A program made the translations under genes and the position numbers. A stretch of DNA of 64,000 nucleotides, taken from Entomortierella parvispora. Its lineage: Eukaryota; Mortierellomycota; Mortierellomycetes; Mortierellales; Mortierellaceae. This document shows positions 23,483 through 35,027 of this stretch, one piece after another. The stretch spans positions 2,790,001-2,854,000 of the forward strand of contig OY752143.1 in the NCBI GenBank assembly GCA_963573315.1, in the 5' to 3' direction. Position 1 is the first letter of the stretch. Each line of letters starts with the position of its first letter. The notes beneath the pieces are model-generated. The model saw only the letters and a program-made list of their open reading frames with translations, had not been told where the DNA came from and searched no databases.

Positions 23483-24232
23483 GATGTCCGCCTAAAATAA
23501 TCTAGCAAATATTAAATATAATCAATGTAAACTATTCAAACAATGTTTCGTTACATTTGCAACCATATTCATACGGTGACACAAAATTCCCGACTATAAA
23601 AACGAGCCCACAACAAAATTTTCACAGATCTTCACACCTCTCCAACATAATCACCTCCCCGTCCACCTTCAATGGATGATCGAGTTAAACGTTCTGGAGA
23701 GAGACACAATCAGCCTGCACTCTATCCCTTTTCGCCAGTTGCCCTGCACCCTCCCTTCCTTTCCTTCATTCCCACTTATTACTTTACCATCGCGACTTTT
23801 TTGGTCAGATCGGAAAGCGAAAGAGTTCATTCTCTTTTTCATTCGATCTAACTTTTATGAAAGTTCTCGTTGGTCTAGAAACGGTGGGGAAAGCAGGGAT
23901 CGGAAAGAGGGGTGAGGGGTCAGAGAAGGGAAAGGAGCCTGGTATATCTTGCCTGCAGATCGTCCTGGATTCGGGTCTCTGGTGTTGTTAACCATGGCGC
24001 TGGAATCACCCATGACCTTTGGCGATTTGAGGCAAAGATACATCTCTTTCCTCTTTATTTTTATTTTTACAAACAAACAAACAAAAAACAACAACAAATA
24101 TTCTGAGAGATCAAGAGGGGAGGAGGGAAGGATCGCATGGATCGGGTCAGATTGCAAATGGTGATTGGTGATCTATCCATTCAGATTGAATTCAAACCAA
24201 CATCTGTGACACCAAGATTTAATACTTTTTTT
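23483..24232. other. Convergent intergenic region BET1/PRP4
   Basis: 750 nt between two 3' ends. AT-rich after BET1 (possible poly-A signals near 23512), then unremarkable sequence. No gene supported. Confidence 0.5.
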
Positions 24233-26337
24233 CTAGTAGTCAGCATTCTCAGGCGCCCACAGCTTGAATGTTCTATCATATCCACTTGTACCCAAGAACC
24301 GACCATTGTTCGAGATATCAAGTCCAGTGACCTTTCCTGTATGACCCACCAAACTTTTCTGCAACTTCCAATCATCTGCACTCCAGATCTTGACCGTACC
24401 ATCAAAACTGGAACTACCCAAATACAACCCACTCCGGCTTGGCTTTGGACTCTCGCCGTCCACATGCATCCGTGAGCTGGGATCATCTTCGGTCGGTGAT
24501 CCTGCAAAGAACTTGATGTCCGAGACCAGGTTGGTATGGGCAGGAATTGAGTGGATCGATCGCAATGTCCGCAGATCCCAGATACGGATCGAGTTGTCGG
24601 CACTTCCTGTAGCAATCTGGTAGCCATTGGGCGAGAACTCAATTCCTAGAATATCGGAAACATGTCCCTCCATTGTCAGTGCTGATCGCCCTGTCCTCAG
24701 ATCCCATACACGGCCAACAGCATCCAATCCTCCTGTTGCTGCCAACGATCCATCGCACTGAAATCCGATCGCATAGACTTCACGGGAATGACCACGTTGT
24801 TCCAAAAGCGCTACATTGGAGTCTACATCCCATAACCGCCAGGTGCCGTCAAATCCTGCACTTCCTAAAAAGCGACCCGAGGGATGGAATCCAATACGTG
24901 CTACTCTTGCGGTGTGTCCCTTGAGTGTTTGGATAGGCGTGTCACTACATTACAGGGAATAAACATAAACAGGTTAGCATCCCAATGTCAATCAATGGTT
25001 CTGAATTCCATGGCAGGATCATATCCAGTTTGCTTACCTCTCAAGCGACCATAAATGAATAAGACCCTCTCCTCCGCCAGTGGCCAAATTGACGGCTCCT
25101 TTATCCTGGCTGATGTGTGCGTTAGGGTGCCATTTCAGACCACCAATCCTGTCTGTATGTCCACGCAGAGTATGAACCAATCTTGAATCAGGTACACTCC
25201 AGATCTTGCATAGTCCTCCAAATGATCCTGTCGCCAAGTAGTTGCTATCGGGAGAGAACGCGCACTGGGATAGTGGTCTATCGTCGCCGATCTGTGACGA
25301 GTAGTTTGCATATGACTTCAGCCTCTCAAATTCTTCTGATCGCATGGCCTTGAACACAGCCATCGAGATCTTGTGTTCTTCGTTCTGTCTTGCGACTCTC
25401 TTCGCAGCTCTATGTATATAGGCACAGAGAAAGAAAGGGGGGAGGGAGACCGAGAACGTTTTAGTGATTCAATCCTTAGAAAAACGTCCCTGTCCGGTCG
25501 TGTCCAGTATACTCATGGTTCATCTTACCGTGGCAATGAGTAGTGAGCAATATCCCGTCGTGCCTTTAACAAACTGTCTGTTCCAGGGGTAAAGAACTCC
25601 TCCTAATGATAAAAAGTCAAAACACATAGAATCCATTAGTATCTATCCGATCCGACATTCAGCAGCCATCCTACAAGAGTACACTACCTCTTCATCGTCG
25701 GATCCACTGTCGCTCCCTTCGCCATCAGACTCCATTTTGACATCGCCTCCTTCTGTCGTTGAATCCTTTGACATTAAATGACGGAGACGAGCGCGACGAT
25801 CCAGATTCTAAATAATATAGAAGAAAATGCAATATGTTGGCTATTACATCTTTTGACGTCGACATGACCTTCAGTTTCTCACATGAATAACCTACATCTT
25901 CAGCAAAGAGACAAACTGGCTCGCCAAGCTCTCTGAGCTTTTCCCTGACTTTCTTATCGTCGGTCGGCACAGCTAGGGATCGGGCCCTCTTTTTCCTTTC
26001 AAACATCTCTAGAACCTCCGTGTGTTGATCCCTTGCTCTTTTGGAAGAATCTGAAAAGCTGTGTCTTTCGTCTGGCTCTAGTTACAGCACAAATATAGGG
26101 AGGGAGGAGTGATTAGGTCGTTTTTTCCTTGCAATGGGTGGAGCATGCAGACTGAACAGAAGTTTGCCTCTCCTGTGAAATGTACATACTTGCATCGACT
26201 TCTGGAGTTGGGGTGGTGACAGCAGGTGATGCAACGGATGCGGCAGCAGCAGCATTAGCACGGTTCCTTGCCTCGACGACCTCGAGCGATCCAAAGTGAA
26301 TGCGTCCTCCTGTTGGCTTTCCGTTGGTGTTATCCAT
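24233..26337 (-). CDS. PRP4: U4/U6 small nuclear ribonucleoprotein Prp4 (PRPF4)
   Basis: WD40 protein of the U4/U6.U5 tri-snRNP, needed for spliceosome assembly with Prp3. Exons 26337-26190, 26077-25896, 25807-25688, 25602-25529, 25409-25038 and 24944-24233 give 535 aa in phase. The N-terminus starts [19 protein letters not shown]. The SFM splicing-factor motif ([18 protein letters not shown] then [10 protein letters not shown]) lies around residues 80-125. Seven WD repeats follow, with repeated GH...WD patterns ([52 protein letters not shown]), ending [11 protein letters not shown]. Start and stop are clear. It lies downstream of and tandem to MLH1. Confidence 0.95.
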
Positions 26338-26526
26338 GGTCGACTGCAGAGGGAGAGTTATTAATGGACAAAGAGATGACCTGCAGGGTCTGAGTAAATG
26401 AATGAATGGCGATGCAGCAATGGTGGAAGGCGCGACCATGAAAAGGTGCCTTGGGCAACATGGTGGCTTAGAGAGCTTTTTCGCCACTAAAAAATTATTT
26501 TTTATTTTTTTGCTGGTGGTCGCGGC

Positions 26527-29500
26527 CTAACAACGTTCAAAGACTTTGTAAAGATCTTTGACTTGCGCAACCTGCACCACCATGCCCGCTTGTTCGATTA
26601 GAGCCTTCGGAGGGATGAAATGCCTTTTCAGGGCTGGAAATATTAGCGTTGAGACCATATGCTGGAACCGCGCGTCCTCAATCGCCTGTGCCGACTTTTT
26701 CTTTTCCCCGTCCTCCTGTTCGAGATCCGCCCTCTCTGACTCTTTATCCTCGTCTTCATCCTCGTCCTCCTCGATTAGATCGGGTTGCGTAGAATAAAAG
26801 ATGGCTAGCTCTCGGGCGATGGTGTGAAAGCATGCTTTCTCTGAGGTCCAGTCAACCTCGGATCCTAGACGCCACAGGAAATCTGGCAATTTCTCGAGGT
26901 TGGGGACATATCCCTTGATCATCATTGGGATGGCCGTGATATTTCCATTGTCCGTAATGGCGACGGAAAAGTACTCCTGCAGCATCTCCTTACGACTTAC
27001 TAACATGTTGGTAACACTCTAATGCCCGAAACCCCGAAATAGAAGAAAAATTGTCAGCAAACTTTAGTACAAAGACAATAGTCAGAAAGCACATCTTGCA
27101 ACTCTTACCTGTGCAATCTCCTCTTTGGTCTTTAGTTCCTCTGGCCATTCATCTTTCTCCATGAGGACTTGTTCATCGTCCAGAGCCATCATGACCATTT
27201 CCTGGATGGGTGCTGGTGTTGAAAGTCGAATAGAACCGAAGTTCGAGAAGTCCCGCAAGCAGATCTGATAGAACAACTCCTCACTGACGGCCTCATAGTG
27301 GATCAAGTAAAGTGCAAGTTCGTTTTGAATCAACCCCCGCTGGTTGTCAAGGATACCCACAAACGTATGGTTGGCGAAAATGGGTGTCAAGATAGGGTGC
27401 CCTTGCTTCTTCACCTCTTCCCTTAGCTGAAGGACGCTAGTCAACTTGACGTCGATCCGAGGTGCTTTTGATTTGAGAGAAGCGCTGAGAGGTTGGTCTG
27501 GTTTTGGTGCGGATGCTCGGTAAGAAGACTCAACCAGACGTCCATGCTGTAGTTGAGAAGCTGGTCCAGTTGTTTTATCCAGTGAGCCGCTTTTGAATTG
27601 TCCTATCTTTGACAAGAGCGATCCAGGGGCCTGTCCTTCCATAGAATCATCTTCATCCATAGCGCGGCTTGCATCTTCTATGTCGCTGACCAAAGTCTGG
27701 TCTCCTCGGGAAGTAGTATCCATGTCCCCGTTCGGTTCCACCTCAAGTCGCATCCTTTTCTGGCTAGACGTGCCGACAGGTGTGTAAGTTGAATTCGACA
27801 CTAAGAACGAGTCTAGAGTTTGGTCCCGACTATCGTTTCGTACTTGATCGTATTCATAGAGCTTTGGAGCTGCAGAGACCAACGAACAGGATAATTAGTG
27901 CTTGGAAAGAAGGTAGGCTGAAGAACGAAGAAGAAATGAGGAGACATTTTACCAGATTTCCTTGATGCTTCTTCCGACCTGCTTTTGACACTCACTTGAG
28001 GAAGCAATGTTTGTGTCAAAAAGTTCCTGGAAACGTTGGCATCCCCAAGTCTGTCTTGGATTGCATCACATATTGCTGTAATAATTTCCTCTTCATTCAT
28101 AAAATGTACCTAATTAAAATGAGGATCCAGACTTTGTTGAGTTCTCCAGCCCATAGAATGTTTTCCAACATTTCAATTAGTATGAGTAATATGAGAACAA
28201 TTACCTCTCTCTTTGTAGGATGAACATTGACGTCTACATTCTTCGGATCCATTTCCAAAGCCAAGTAGACCCACGGGTGTGAGTTTTTGGGAAGATAGGC
28301 CGCGTAGACAGCCTCGATCGCTTTCCTGATTGCGGGAGAGTCCACCGATCGATCTAATGTTACTTACAGGTGAGCGGCTGACACACAAATACGCGTGCAG
28401 ATTACGGATCATGTTCCCTGTGGTCACTTACGGTTAATAAATAGTAGGAATGCAAACTTTTTGACACTATAGTTGGCGTTTGAGATCCATCCTTTGATCT
28501 TCAGCGGATAAACTGGGAAGCTCTTCTCCAAAGACAGGAGTTCATTTGCGACCGAAGATCCATAGATTTGTCGGATGTTATCGACTACTGTTGCTGAGCT
28601 AGTGGTGTGGACGTCTGGTGTATTCGAGCCGATCTGGGGGGTGAAAAGGGTTGGTCAGTGTATGTCATCTGCGAACAGAAGTAAAAGAAAAAAGGATGGT
28701 CTACATACTTTGCGGCAAGTGAAGCTAACTCCGGCGTTGTGAATTGCGTACTTGTTCACAACACTCAGGATCCTGTTGTATTCCTCGGTCGCATTTTTCA
28801 ATGCTTTCCGCCGCGTAGGAACGTTGTAGAATAGATCTTCTGCCTGTAAAAGAACTACTTGTCAGAGACACCCCCGGATAGTTGTAGAACAATCTGAAGT
28901 TTCATCGATAGCGCTGCTTACAGAGATTTGAGTGCCATTGTTCCCGGCGCATGGCTTTGGTTCCGCAGCTGCGCCTGGCTTCGCGGGTATAATTACTCCA
29001 TCCGAGTACGAAGCCCTAGCACGCAGACGCAGAGGGCACGGTTAAATCGCGGTCCGAGGAATACGTCCTTTCATGCAAGGGCACACCTTCAATCGAGATA
29101 TAAAAAGAATGCTTACTTGTATGCGCAGTTGGAGTCTTTGGTTTTTGTGGTGATGGTGACATGGGCGACATGGCTAATACTGGCCAGGGCTTCTCCTCGA
29201 AATCCATAAGTTGACATGGAGGATAGGTCGTCAAAGGTTCTCAGCTTACTAGTTGTGAATCTCTCGCAAACAATTCCCATATCCTCGAGCTATCAGGGAG
29301 AGATCAGAAATGAGTCTACCTCGAATAAAATATAAAAATGGTGGCGCTGGATTCCAACGAACCTTGATGCCATGTCCATTGTCCTGGATCTGCAGCAGTT
29401 TTAGACCACCATCTTTGATTGAGACCTGGATCGCGGTGGACCGAGCATCAAGCGAGTTCTCGATGAGTTCCTTGAGGGCATTCGCAGGTCGGTGGATGAT

Positions 29501-29723
29501 CTGTGGATAAGAGCACGGACGCAGGGATCGCCAGCCATTAGTCATGTTTAATTGCCGAGGGAGCGTTACATGAATGTACTGGACACACGTGCAGCGATCA
29601 GCCCGTTTCAGCTTGCAAACCAAGACCTACCTCGCCAGCAGCGATCCTGTTTACAACAGCCTCGTCCAGCCGCCGGATTGTGGGGATGGCAGCTGAGTCT
29701 GAGAGAGTAGGGTCATCAGCCAT
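26527..29723 (-). CDS. MLH1: DNA mismatch repair protein Mlh1
   Basis: MutL homologue that pairs with Pms1/Mlh3 in mismatch repair and meiotic recombination. Ten exons: 29723-29631, 29500-29363, 29289-29117, 29015-28922, 28843-28709, 28633-28432, 28353-28205, 28109-27953, 27869-27109, 27018-26527, closing to 797 aa. GHKL ATPase motifs are visible: ELIENSLDA (motif I), DNGHGI (II), [13 protein letters not shown] (III). The transducer domain has [12 protein letters not shown] variable acidic linker follows, and the C-terminal dimerisation domain ends in KVFERC, the invariant Mlh1 tail that completes the Pms1 endonuclease site. One donor (GTTCGT at 29362) is weak but required by phase. Head-to-head with GUCD1. 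Confidence 0.97.
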
Positions 29724-30224
29724 GGTGCTGAGGGAGTGGGGTCAAATGAAGGGGACGACAGGGACGACAAGGGACGACAAAGGACAAAGGAAAGGAAGCC
29801 TGTCCCACCACGCTTTGGATCCCAGCCAGATTGGGCACAGCCCGTCCGTGTGTTCTCCTGTAGCCTGACTTTTTTGCATGTCTTAGCCCTCCTCTCCTGC
29901 ATGCATCCTTCCATCCTTCCTTCCTTTCTTCCGTCCTTTCATCCATCCATCCATCACCACCACCACCACCACCCATTTACTTGCTCCTTCTCCTTCTCCA
30001 CCTTCTCTGCCTTCTTCCTCCTTCCCCTGTTCCATCCTATTGCTGTTCTCCTCACCCCCGCCTGTCCTCCCCTGCTCACCCTTCTGGTGTGCTCCGCGTC
30101 TGCACCTCATTCGTTTCCAACTCTCTTTTTCTCTCCCTTTCTTCCCTTTCATTCTTGCCCATTAGGCTCTCCCAGAACGGGCATCGCTCGTCTGCATCAA
30201 TCACAACAATCTCGCTTCGTCCGC
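29724..30224. promoter_or_regulatory. Divergent promoter region MLH1/GUCD1
   Basis: 501 nt between start codons. It contains short degenerate repeats (GGGACGACAA-like units at 29754-29790, CATC and CAC runs at 29940-29970) and a CT-rich block toward GUCD1. Long frames here are low-complexity. Confidence 0.4.
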
Positions 30225-31801
30225 ATGCAAGTTTCCTCCCCTGTTCCACACATTACGCAGGAAGACGATTGGGACTGTGGACTTGCCTGCGTGGCCATGA
30301 TTGCCAACGCCTTGGGCGCACATCTCTCGTTGGCCGAAGTCACTCTCCACTGCTCTGGTACGACCGTCGTCTTTTGAGTCTTGATGCCGTTGCTTTTCTG
30401 CCTCCCACTCACTAACAGAACCCTTTTGGACGCGATGGCTTACTGTTGATAGTCGAGTCTGTGTGGACAATCGATCTGGCCTACCTGCTTCGCAAGCTCT
30501 CAAATGACCAAGTTAACCTGCCAAAGCTCTGCTTTTCAAAACGAACGCACCAACTCATTCCTAATCTGTCTCCTGGTCGGGAGGAAGGCTGGGACTTTTC
30601 ATACTACACCAGCACCCTTGGCGTCGATGCAGCCCACTCAAGGGAAAAGTTTTACCGAAAGGTTAGGCACGCATTTCAGTCTGGGACAAAAAAGCTTTTC
30701 CCACCGCCCCCTTTTTTGCCTGTCAGTTGAGTTGTTGACATGGCTCGTGGAAGCCCTTGCTCTCCTTCTTTCGGACCATGCAGCTCTCTGCCTCTCACTT
30801 GTCCTTTCTTTAATTGTTGTGTTTGATCACGCTCTGACCTGACCATGTCCATGTTTTGCGCATGTTGTTGTATTGTAGTCATTTGACGACGACCAAAAAC
30901 GAGTGAATGCCTTGTTCAAAGGCGCCGATGCAGCCAACATCCGAGTGATTGAACTGTAAGTGGCTCACGATATCTTTCCGCAAAGCTGTGCCTTGGTTTT
31001 CAACCTTTTGGCCAAGACGAATGTTGACCGCCAAAGGTTTTCCATTTTGTTTGTTGGGATATGCTAGGGCTCTACCGCTGGATGACTTCAAGCGATTTCT
31101 CTACTGCGGCAAATATGGCATCGTCACTCTTGTCAACCAGCGGTTGCTTAGGTGCCGGCAATGCCTCGTAAGGCCTCTCCCGACAGTGTCTCAGCTGGTA
31201 TTTGATTAACACGTGGAAATGTGAAGTCTTGGACTAAAGGCCCTTTCGTTTGCCTGTGTCTCTGTGGTTGTCATGTTTAGGAAAAGTCTGCCTTCTGCAG
31301 TTGCAGCGCTGGAACTCTTGGATCTGTAGTTCAATGGATGAGAGGCTTTCGGTATATAGGTAAGTTGGTCAGCACCATTAGGTTTTCAGTGGTGTTCCTG
31401 AACCATGTTTATAGAGCTAATGAGGACAATGGTTTGCGGGCGCGGATAGGCCATTTCATTGTTTTGGTGGCATATGATCCCAACTCGGATCTGTTCTACT
31501 ATCGAGGTAAGACGGGACGGGCTTTCGAGTGGATGAAATTATAGTACCTTGTTTCGAGTAAAGATCCAGGCTGATATCTTCGTTTGCTTCTTCACTTTAG
31601 ATCCAGCTGTCGGGGATGACCTTTGTAGCATCTCGGGTCCAGAACTGGACGACGCAAGGAACTCAAGCGGAACAGATCACGACTGGTAAGGGGGCACTGG
31701 AGAACCTTTTTCTGTGGAGACTTGAGGCTGATATAGTTCCGAGTGAACAAGATACTAAGCAATATCTTTCGCGTCGTAGTATTGTCGTCAAAGTAACGTA
31801 G
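30225..31801 (+). CDS. GUCD1: Guanylyl cyclase domain-containing protein 1 homologue (GUCD1)
   Basis: Homologue of animal/plant GUCD1, a papain-fold-like peptidase-C39-related family; its biochemical role is poorly defined. Eight exons: 30225-30357, 30453-30661, 30879-30955, 31068-31167, 31281-31359, 31417-31506, 31601-31685, 31780-31801, giving 264 aa in phase. Signatures: VPHITQEDDWDCGLACVAM with the family Cys in WDCGLAC, ESVWTIDLAYLL, TSTLGVDAAHSREKFYRK, the GHFIVLVAYD segment with the candidate catalytic His, and SGTDHDCIVVKV at the end, matching the conserved C-terminus. The tiny last exon is needed to restore that end. An upstream non-coding exon is possible. Known mainly outside Dikarya. 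Confidence 0.92.
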
Positions 31802-31892
31802 CGCCTCGAGCCCTTCGTGGTCTCAGCGCTCAACCCTCAGACAAGATTCAAAAATGTACATACAATACTATACCACTTTCCTAGCTCGGGAA

Positions 31893-31898
31893 AATAAA
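31893..31898 (+). terminator. AATAAA polyadenylation-type signal
   Basis: AATAAA about 92 nt after the GUCD1 stop codon. Confidence 0.45.
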
Positions 31899-31950
31899 GC
31901 ACTGTTTCTTCATGATGTCTACGGGCGACGCGTTTCCTAGGATTGTTCCC

Positions 31951-31994
31951 ACAACACAACACAACACAACACAACACAACACAACACAACACAA
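31951..31994 (+). repeat. Pentanucleotide microsatellite (ACAAC)n
   Basis: Eight perfect ACAAC units plus a partial one, between GUCD1 and the GPI-protein gene. Confidence 0.95.
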
Positions 31995-32136
31995 TACATC
32001 ACAAACAGTAGTGGCGCCATCGACACTGTCAACATCTCTTATTGAAGTGAAGGTGAGACGGAAAACGGTGTAAACAATGATCCTTCCGTGGGAATGATCT
32101 TTTGTTGTGGGGTTGGCTCTGCAGCCAGCCAGCGCC

Positions 32137-32152
32137 CCCGGGGTGAAACCCC
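32137..32152. other. Short GC-rich inverted repeat
   Basis: CGGGGT and ACCCCG arms (6 bp) around a GAA loop, about 160 nt upstream of the ATG at 32313. It could form a 5'-leader hairpin if transcribed, or be chance. The rest of 31995-32312 shows nothing else. Confidence 0.3.
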
Positions 32153-32312
32153 GTGTGAGAGCCTGATGAGGGACCGCGCACGTAGCGAAGCCACCAGTTT
32201 GAATACCGGGGTTTGGAAATGTTCATAAAACCGACGCCTGAAGACAAGGCGTCTACCTCTTTCTCTTTTCTTCTCCCTCTTCACCCTTCCCCATTCCACT
32301 CTCCCCTCCGTC

Positions 32313-34184
32313 ATGATTTCCCTCGGTGCCTTGTTGCTCCTTGCTCCTTTCGTCTTCTCGCCCGCTGCTGCCCAGCAGGGCCCCATCAACGTCAATGACT
32401 GCAGCCAGATTCAGAACTTCGACCCCAACTTGGACTACTTCCCCAGCAAGATCCATGGTACATACTCTTTCAAGAATTCTTGTTTAAAAGAGTTATAAGC
32501 AATTACCTCTCGTTTTGGAGCAGAGGACCCTATCTCCACATGCCACATACCCATTGGATGTTCCTTCAGGAACTGAGCCGGCGAAGATCGAGAAGAAGGT
32601 GGCCAGAAACGTGCCTTTTGGTTTCAAATCCCGAACTTTCATCGGATCAGAAACTGAGCCGAGGGTTTGGAGACCGATGAGCAGCCCTGCTCTTTGCGAG
32701 ACATGGAGTGAAGGTCCAGACCAAAAGAAGCTCAGGAAGAGGATGTGCTACAAAGGAATTGAATGAGTGCTGATACGCAAGAGGAGAGACAATCGCTTTT
32801 CTTTGACAAAATCAAACAAAAAGAGCCTCCACTGATACTTGTTTCTTTCTTTCTGCGCTCAATAGTTGATAATGCTGCCCTTTTCAAAGTCCAGTACGAG
32901 AAAAACTACAAGGTGGTTTCCAACCTTGCCCCTGGATCGACCAAAGACTACATTCTGACCCAGTGCGGCACCCCCGCCCCTGATGCCAGCAAGTTTGCTA
33001 ATGGCTCCATCTTTGTCACCGTCCCTGTCACTAACGCTGCTACCATTGCCACCACTCCGGTGGCGTTCATCGAGATGTTGGGCAAGCGCTCGACCTTGAA
33101 GCTTGTTGATACCGAGGCTCTGGTCAGCTCTCCCTGCGTCCAATACGGTCTTGAGAACAACCAGACCATCGGACTTGAGGACAAGAACCTTACTCTCCGT
33201 GCTGAGCAGTTTGCTGGCGCCGATGTCGTTTTCTCTTCCTATGGCTCGGAGAAGGGCACCGAGAACAAGACCGTCATCACCTCCGAAGTTCTGGACCCTG
33301 GTCCATTGAACGTAAGCCACTTTTTTTGAATCTTTGCTTGCTCATCGAACATACGAAGAACCAACAAAGCTTCTTTGCCTAACTCGTTGCCAATTTCTCT
33401 TTCAAATTAGCGTGCTGAGTGGCTCGAGTTCTATTCGACCTTCTTCAACTTGGAGGAGTTTGCCCAGAACCTGACCGCCACCATTAACAACAATTACAAC
33501 TGCTTCAAGAAGAACGCCGCCGCCCAAACCACCAAGCCCGTCATTGCTTGGACCTCGTACGTCGCCCCCTCCGTCTACAACAATAACACCGCTTCCTGGA
33601 CGATCTCCCCCGCCCCTTACAAGCAGATCTTGTCGAACGATGCTGGTGCCACCTTCTTCAACGGTTCCGACACTGACAAACCTGCCGAATTCACCAACGC
33701 TGCAGATTTCGCTAACGCCATCAAGACTGTGGATGTGATCATTGATGAGACTATGGTCGGAGCTGACATGAGCGACTTCTTGAACAACTACAAGTTGACT
33801 GCTGATGCAGACTTCAAGTTTTTGAAGAACAAGGCCGTTTTCCGTCAAGATGGTCTTGTCAACCCGAACGATGGTCGTGACTGGTTCGCCAGCGCTGTTG
33901 TCCAGAACGATGCTGTCCTCCAAGATGTGATTCGCGCTGTCCACCCCCAGGTTTTGCCCGCCAGTGTTCCTTACAACTGGATTCGCAACATTGCCAAGAA
34001 CGAGACCAAGAAGATTCTGACCGCTGCCGATTGCACTGCCAAAGATGCTTCCATGCCAGTTGTCGACCGCGCCCTTGTTTGCTCAACCATGAAGGTTGAC
34101 CAGGGCAGTGCTGCCCCCAAGACCATGATGGCCGGCGCCATGTCCGCTATCCTTGGTCTCTTGGCCGTTGCCATGGCTCTCTAA
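32313..34184 (+). CDS. Secreted GPI-anchored protein, periplasmic-binding-protein-like
   Basis: Exons 32313-32457, 32866-33311 and 33411-34184 give 454 aa in phase. A signal peptide (LGALLLLAPFVFSPAAAQQ) and a C-terminal GPI-type tail (small residues then ILGLLAVAMAL) are clear, with many N-glycosylation sequons. Motifs such as VQYEKNYKVVSNL, DYILTQCGTPAP and the pattern PVAFIEMLG resemble a eukaryotic branch of substrate-binding proteins of the Fe3+-siderophore/cobalamin (helical backbone metal receptor) type. That assignment comes from motif resemblance only; ligand unknown. Codon usage is strongly C-ending (GCC, AAC, ACC), like PDH E2 nearby, which suggests high expression. Cell-wall or plasma-membrane location is inferred from the GPI signal. 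Confidence 0.8.
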
Positions 34185-34258
34185 GCCTACAATTGTCCAT
34201 ACCGCATGTCCATCAGTTCATGTCCAACATTCTCATTATAACCTATATAAACCCGCTT

Positions 34259-34264
34259 AATAAA
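34259..34264 (+). terminator. AATAAA polyadenylation-type signal
   Basis: AATAAA 75 nt after the stop of the GPI-protein gene. Confidence 0.5.
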
Positions 34265-35027
34265 TGTCGACGAAAAGTCGTTTATTCATGTATTTAATTA
34301 ACCCTTGAGAAAGTGATCAAGTGAAGGAGGAGGAAGGAGGGAATGAAGATGTGGAGAAGGCAGGAAGAGAGAAACGCGGGCACGGGTGTTCCCGGTTTGG
34401 GGAATTCAATTGTGGACTCGAAACTCTGTTCCGGGCAGTGGACGCGGACGTGGCTGGTGCTCTGCTTGTTCTTGCGCTCCAGGCAGCAGTGAGCAAAGGG
34501 GGAGATTCCGGAACTGTCCCTGCTTGGCCGCAACGTAAAAAAAAAGAAAGAAAAGAAAGAAGACTGCAACAGTTGGTCCTTCAGGCAGGCAGGAGGTCAA
34601 TCGGACAGTCGGACGGTCGGGTGTCAGTGGGGCAGGGCGAGAGCGAGAGCGAAGTGGAGGAGTTGTGAGAAAGTATGAGCAGGCAGCAGTGGGAGAGGTG
34701 GAAGATCCCTCTCCCACCCTCGCGCACTGAGTCCGAAGTCCCAAGCAAGATAACAGCCATCGCTATCCATCCACACAAAAATTCTTTTTTTTATCGGTTT
34801 TGATCCCCCGCCTCTTCAAAACCAAACAGACAGACGACGACGTTTCCGCTCCCTCCCTTCCTTTTGGCCCTTTCTTCACCGTGCCCGTCACTGCGATTGA
34901 TTTACATTAGGATTCCGTTCCTTTGATTTGCATCTCTTTTTTCTTTTCCCCTTCTTTTTTTCCCTCTCTTCTTCCTTCTCATTCTCCACTCTCTTCTTTT
35001 CATCCCCCCACAGCCCTTCTAATCGCC
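34265..35027. promoter_or_regulatory. Upstream region of PDH E2
   Basis: About 760 nt with GA-rich then CT-rich blocks. The CT-rich 5' leader (34940-35010) directly precedes the PDH E2 start and ends in a CCCCACAG acceptor-like site. No coding frame supported. Confidence 0.4.

Noticed and set aside
30419-30452. Alternative GUCD1 exon start after AACAG at 30418, encoding NPFGRDGLL
   Set aside because: The phase does not fit the preceding exon. The acceptor at 30452 gives an in-phase join and the family sequence before SVWTIDLAYLL.
31951-31994. Regular repeats considered as a CRISPR-like array
   Set aside because: They are contiguous 5-bp ACAAC units without spacers, in a eukaryotic genome.
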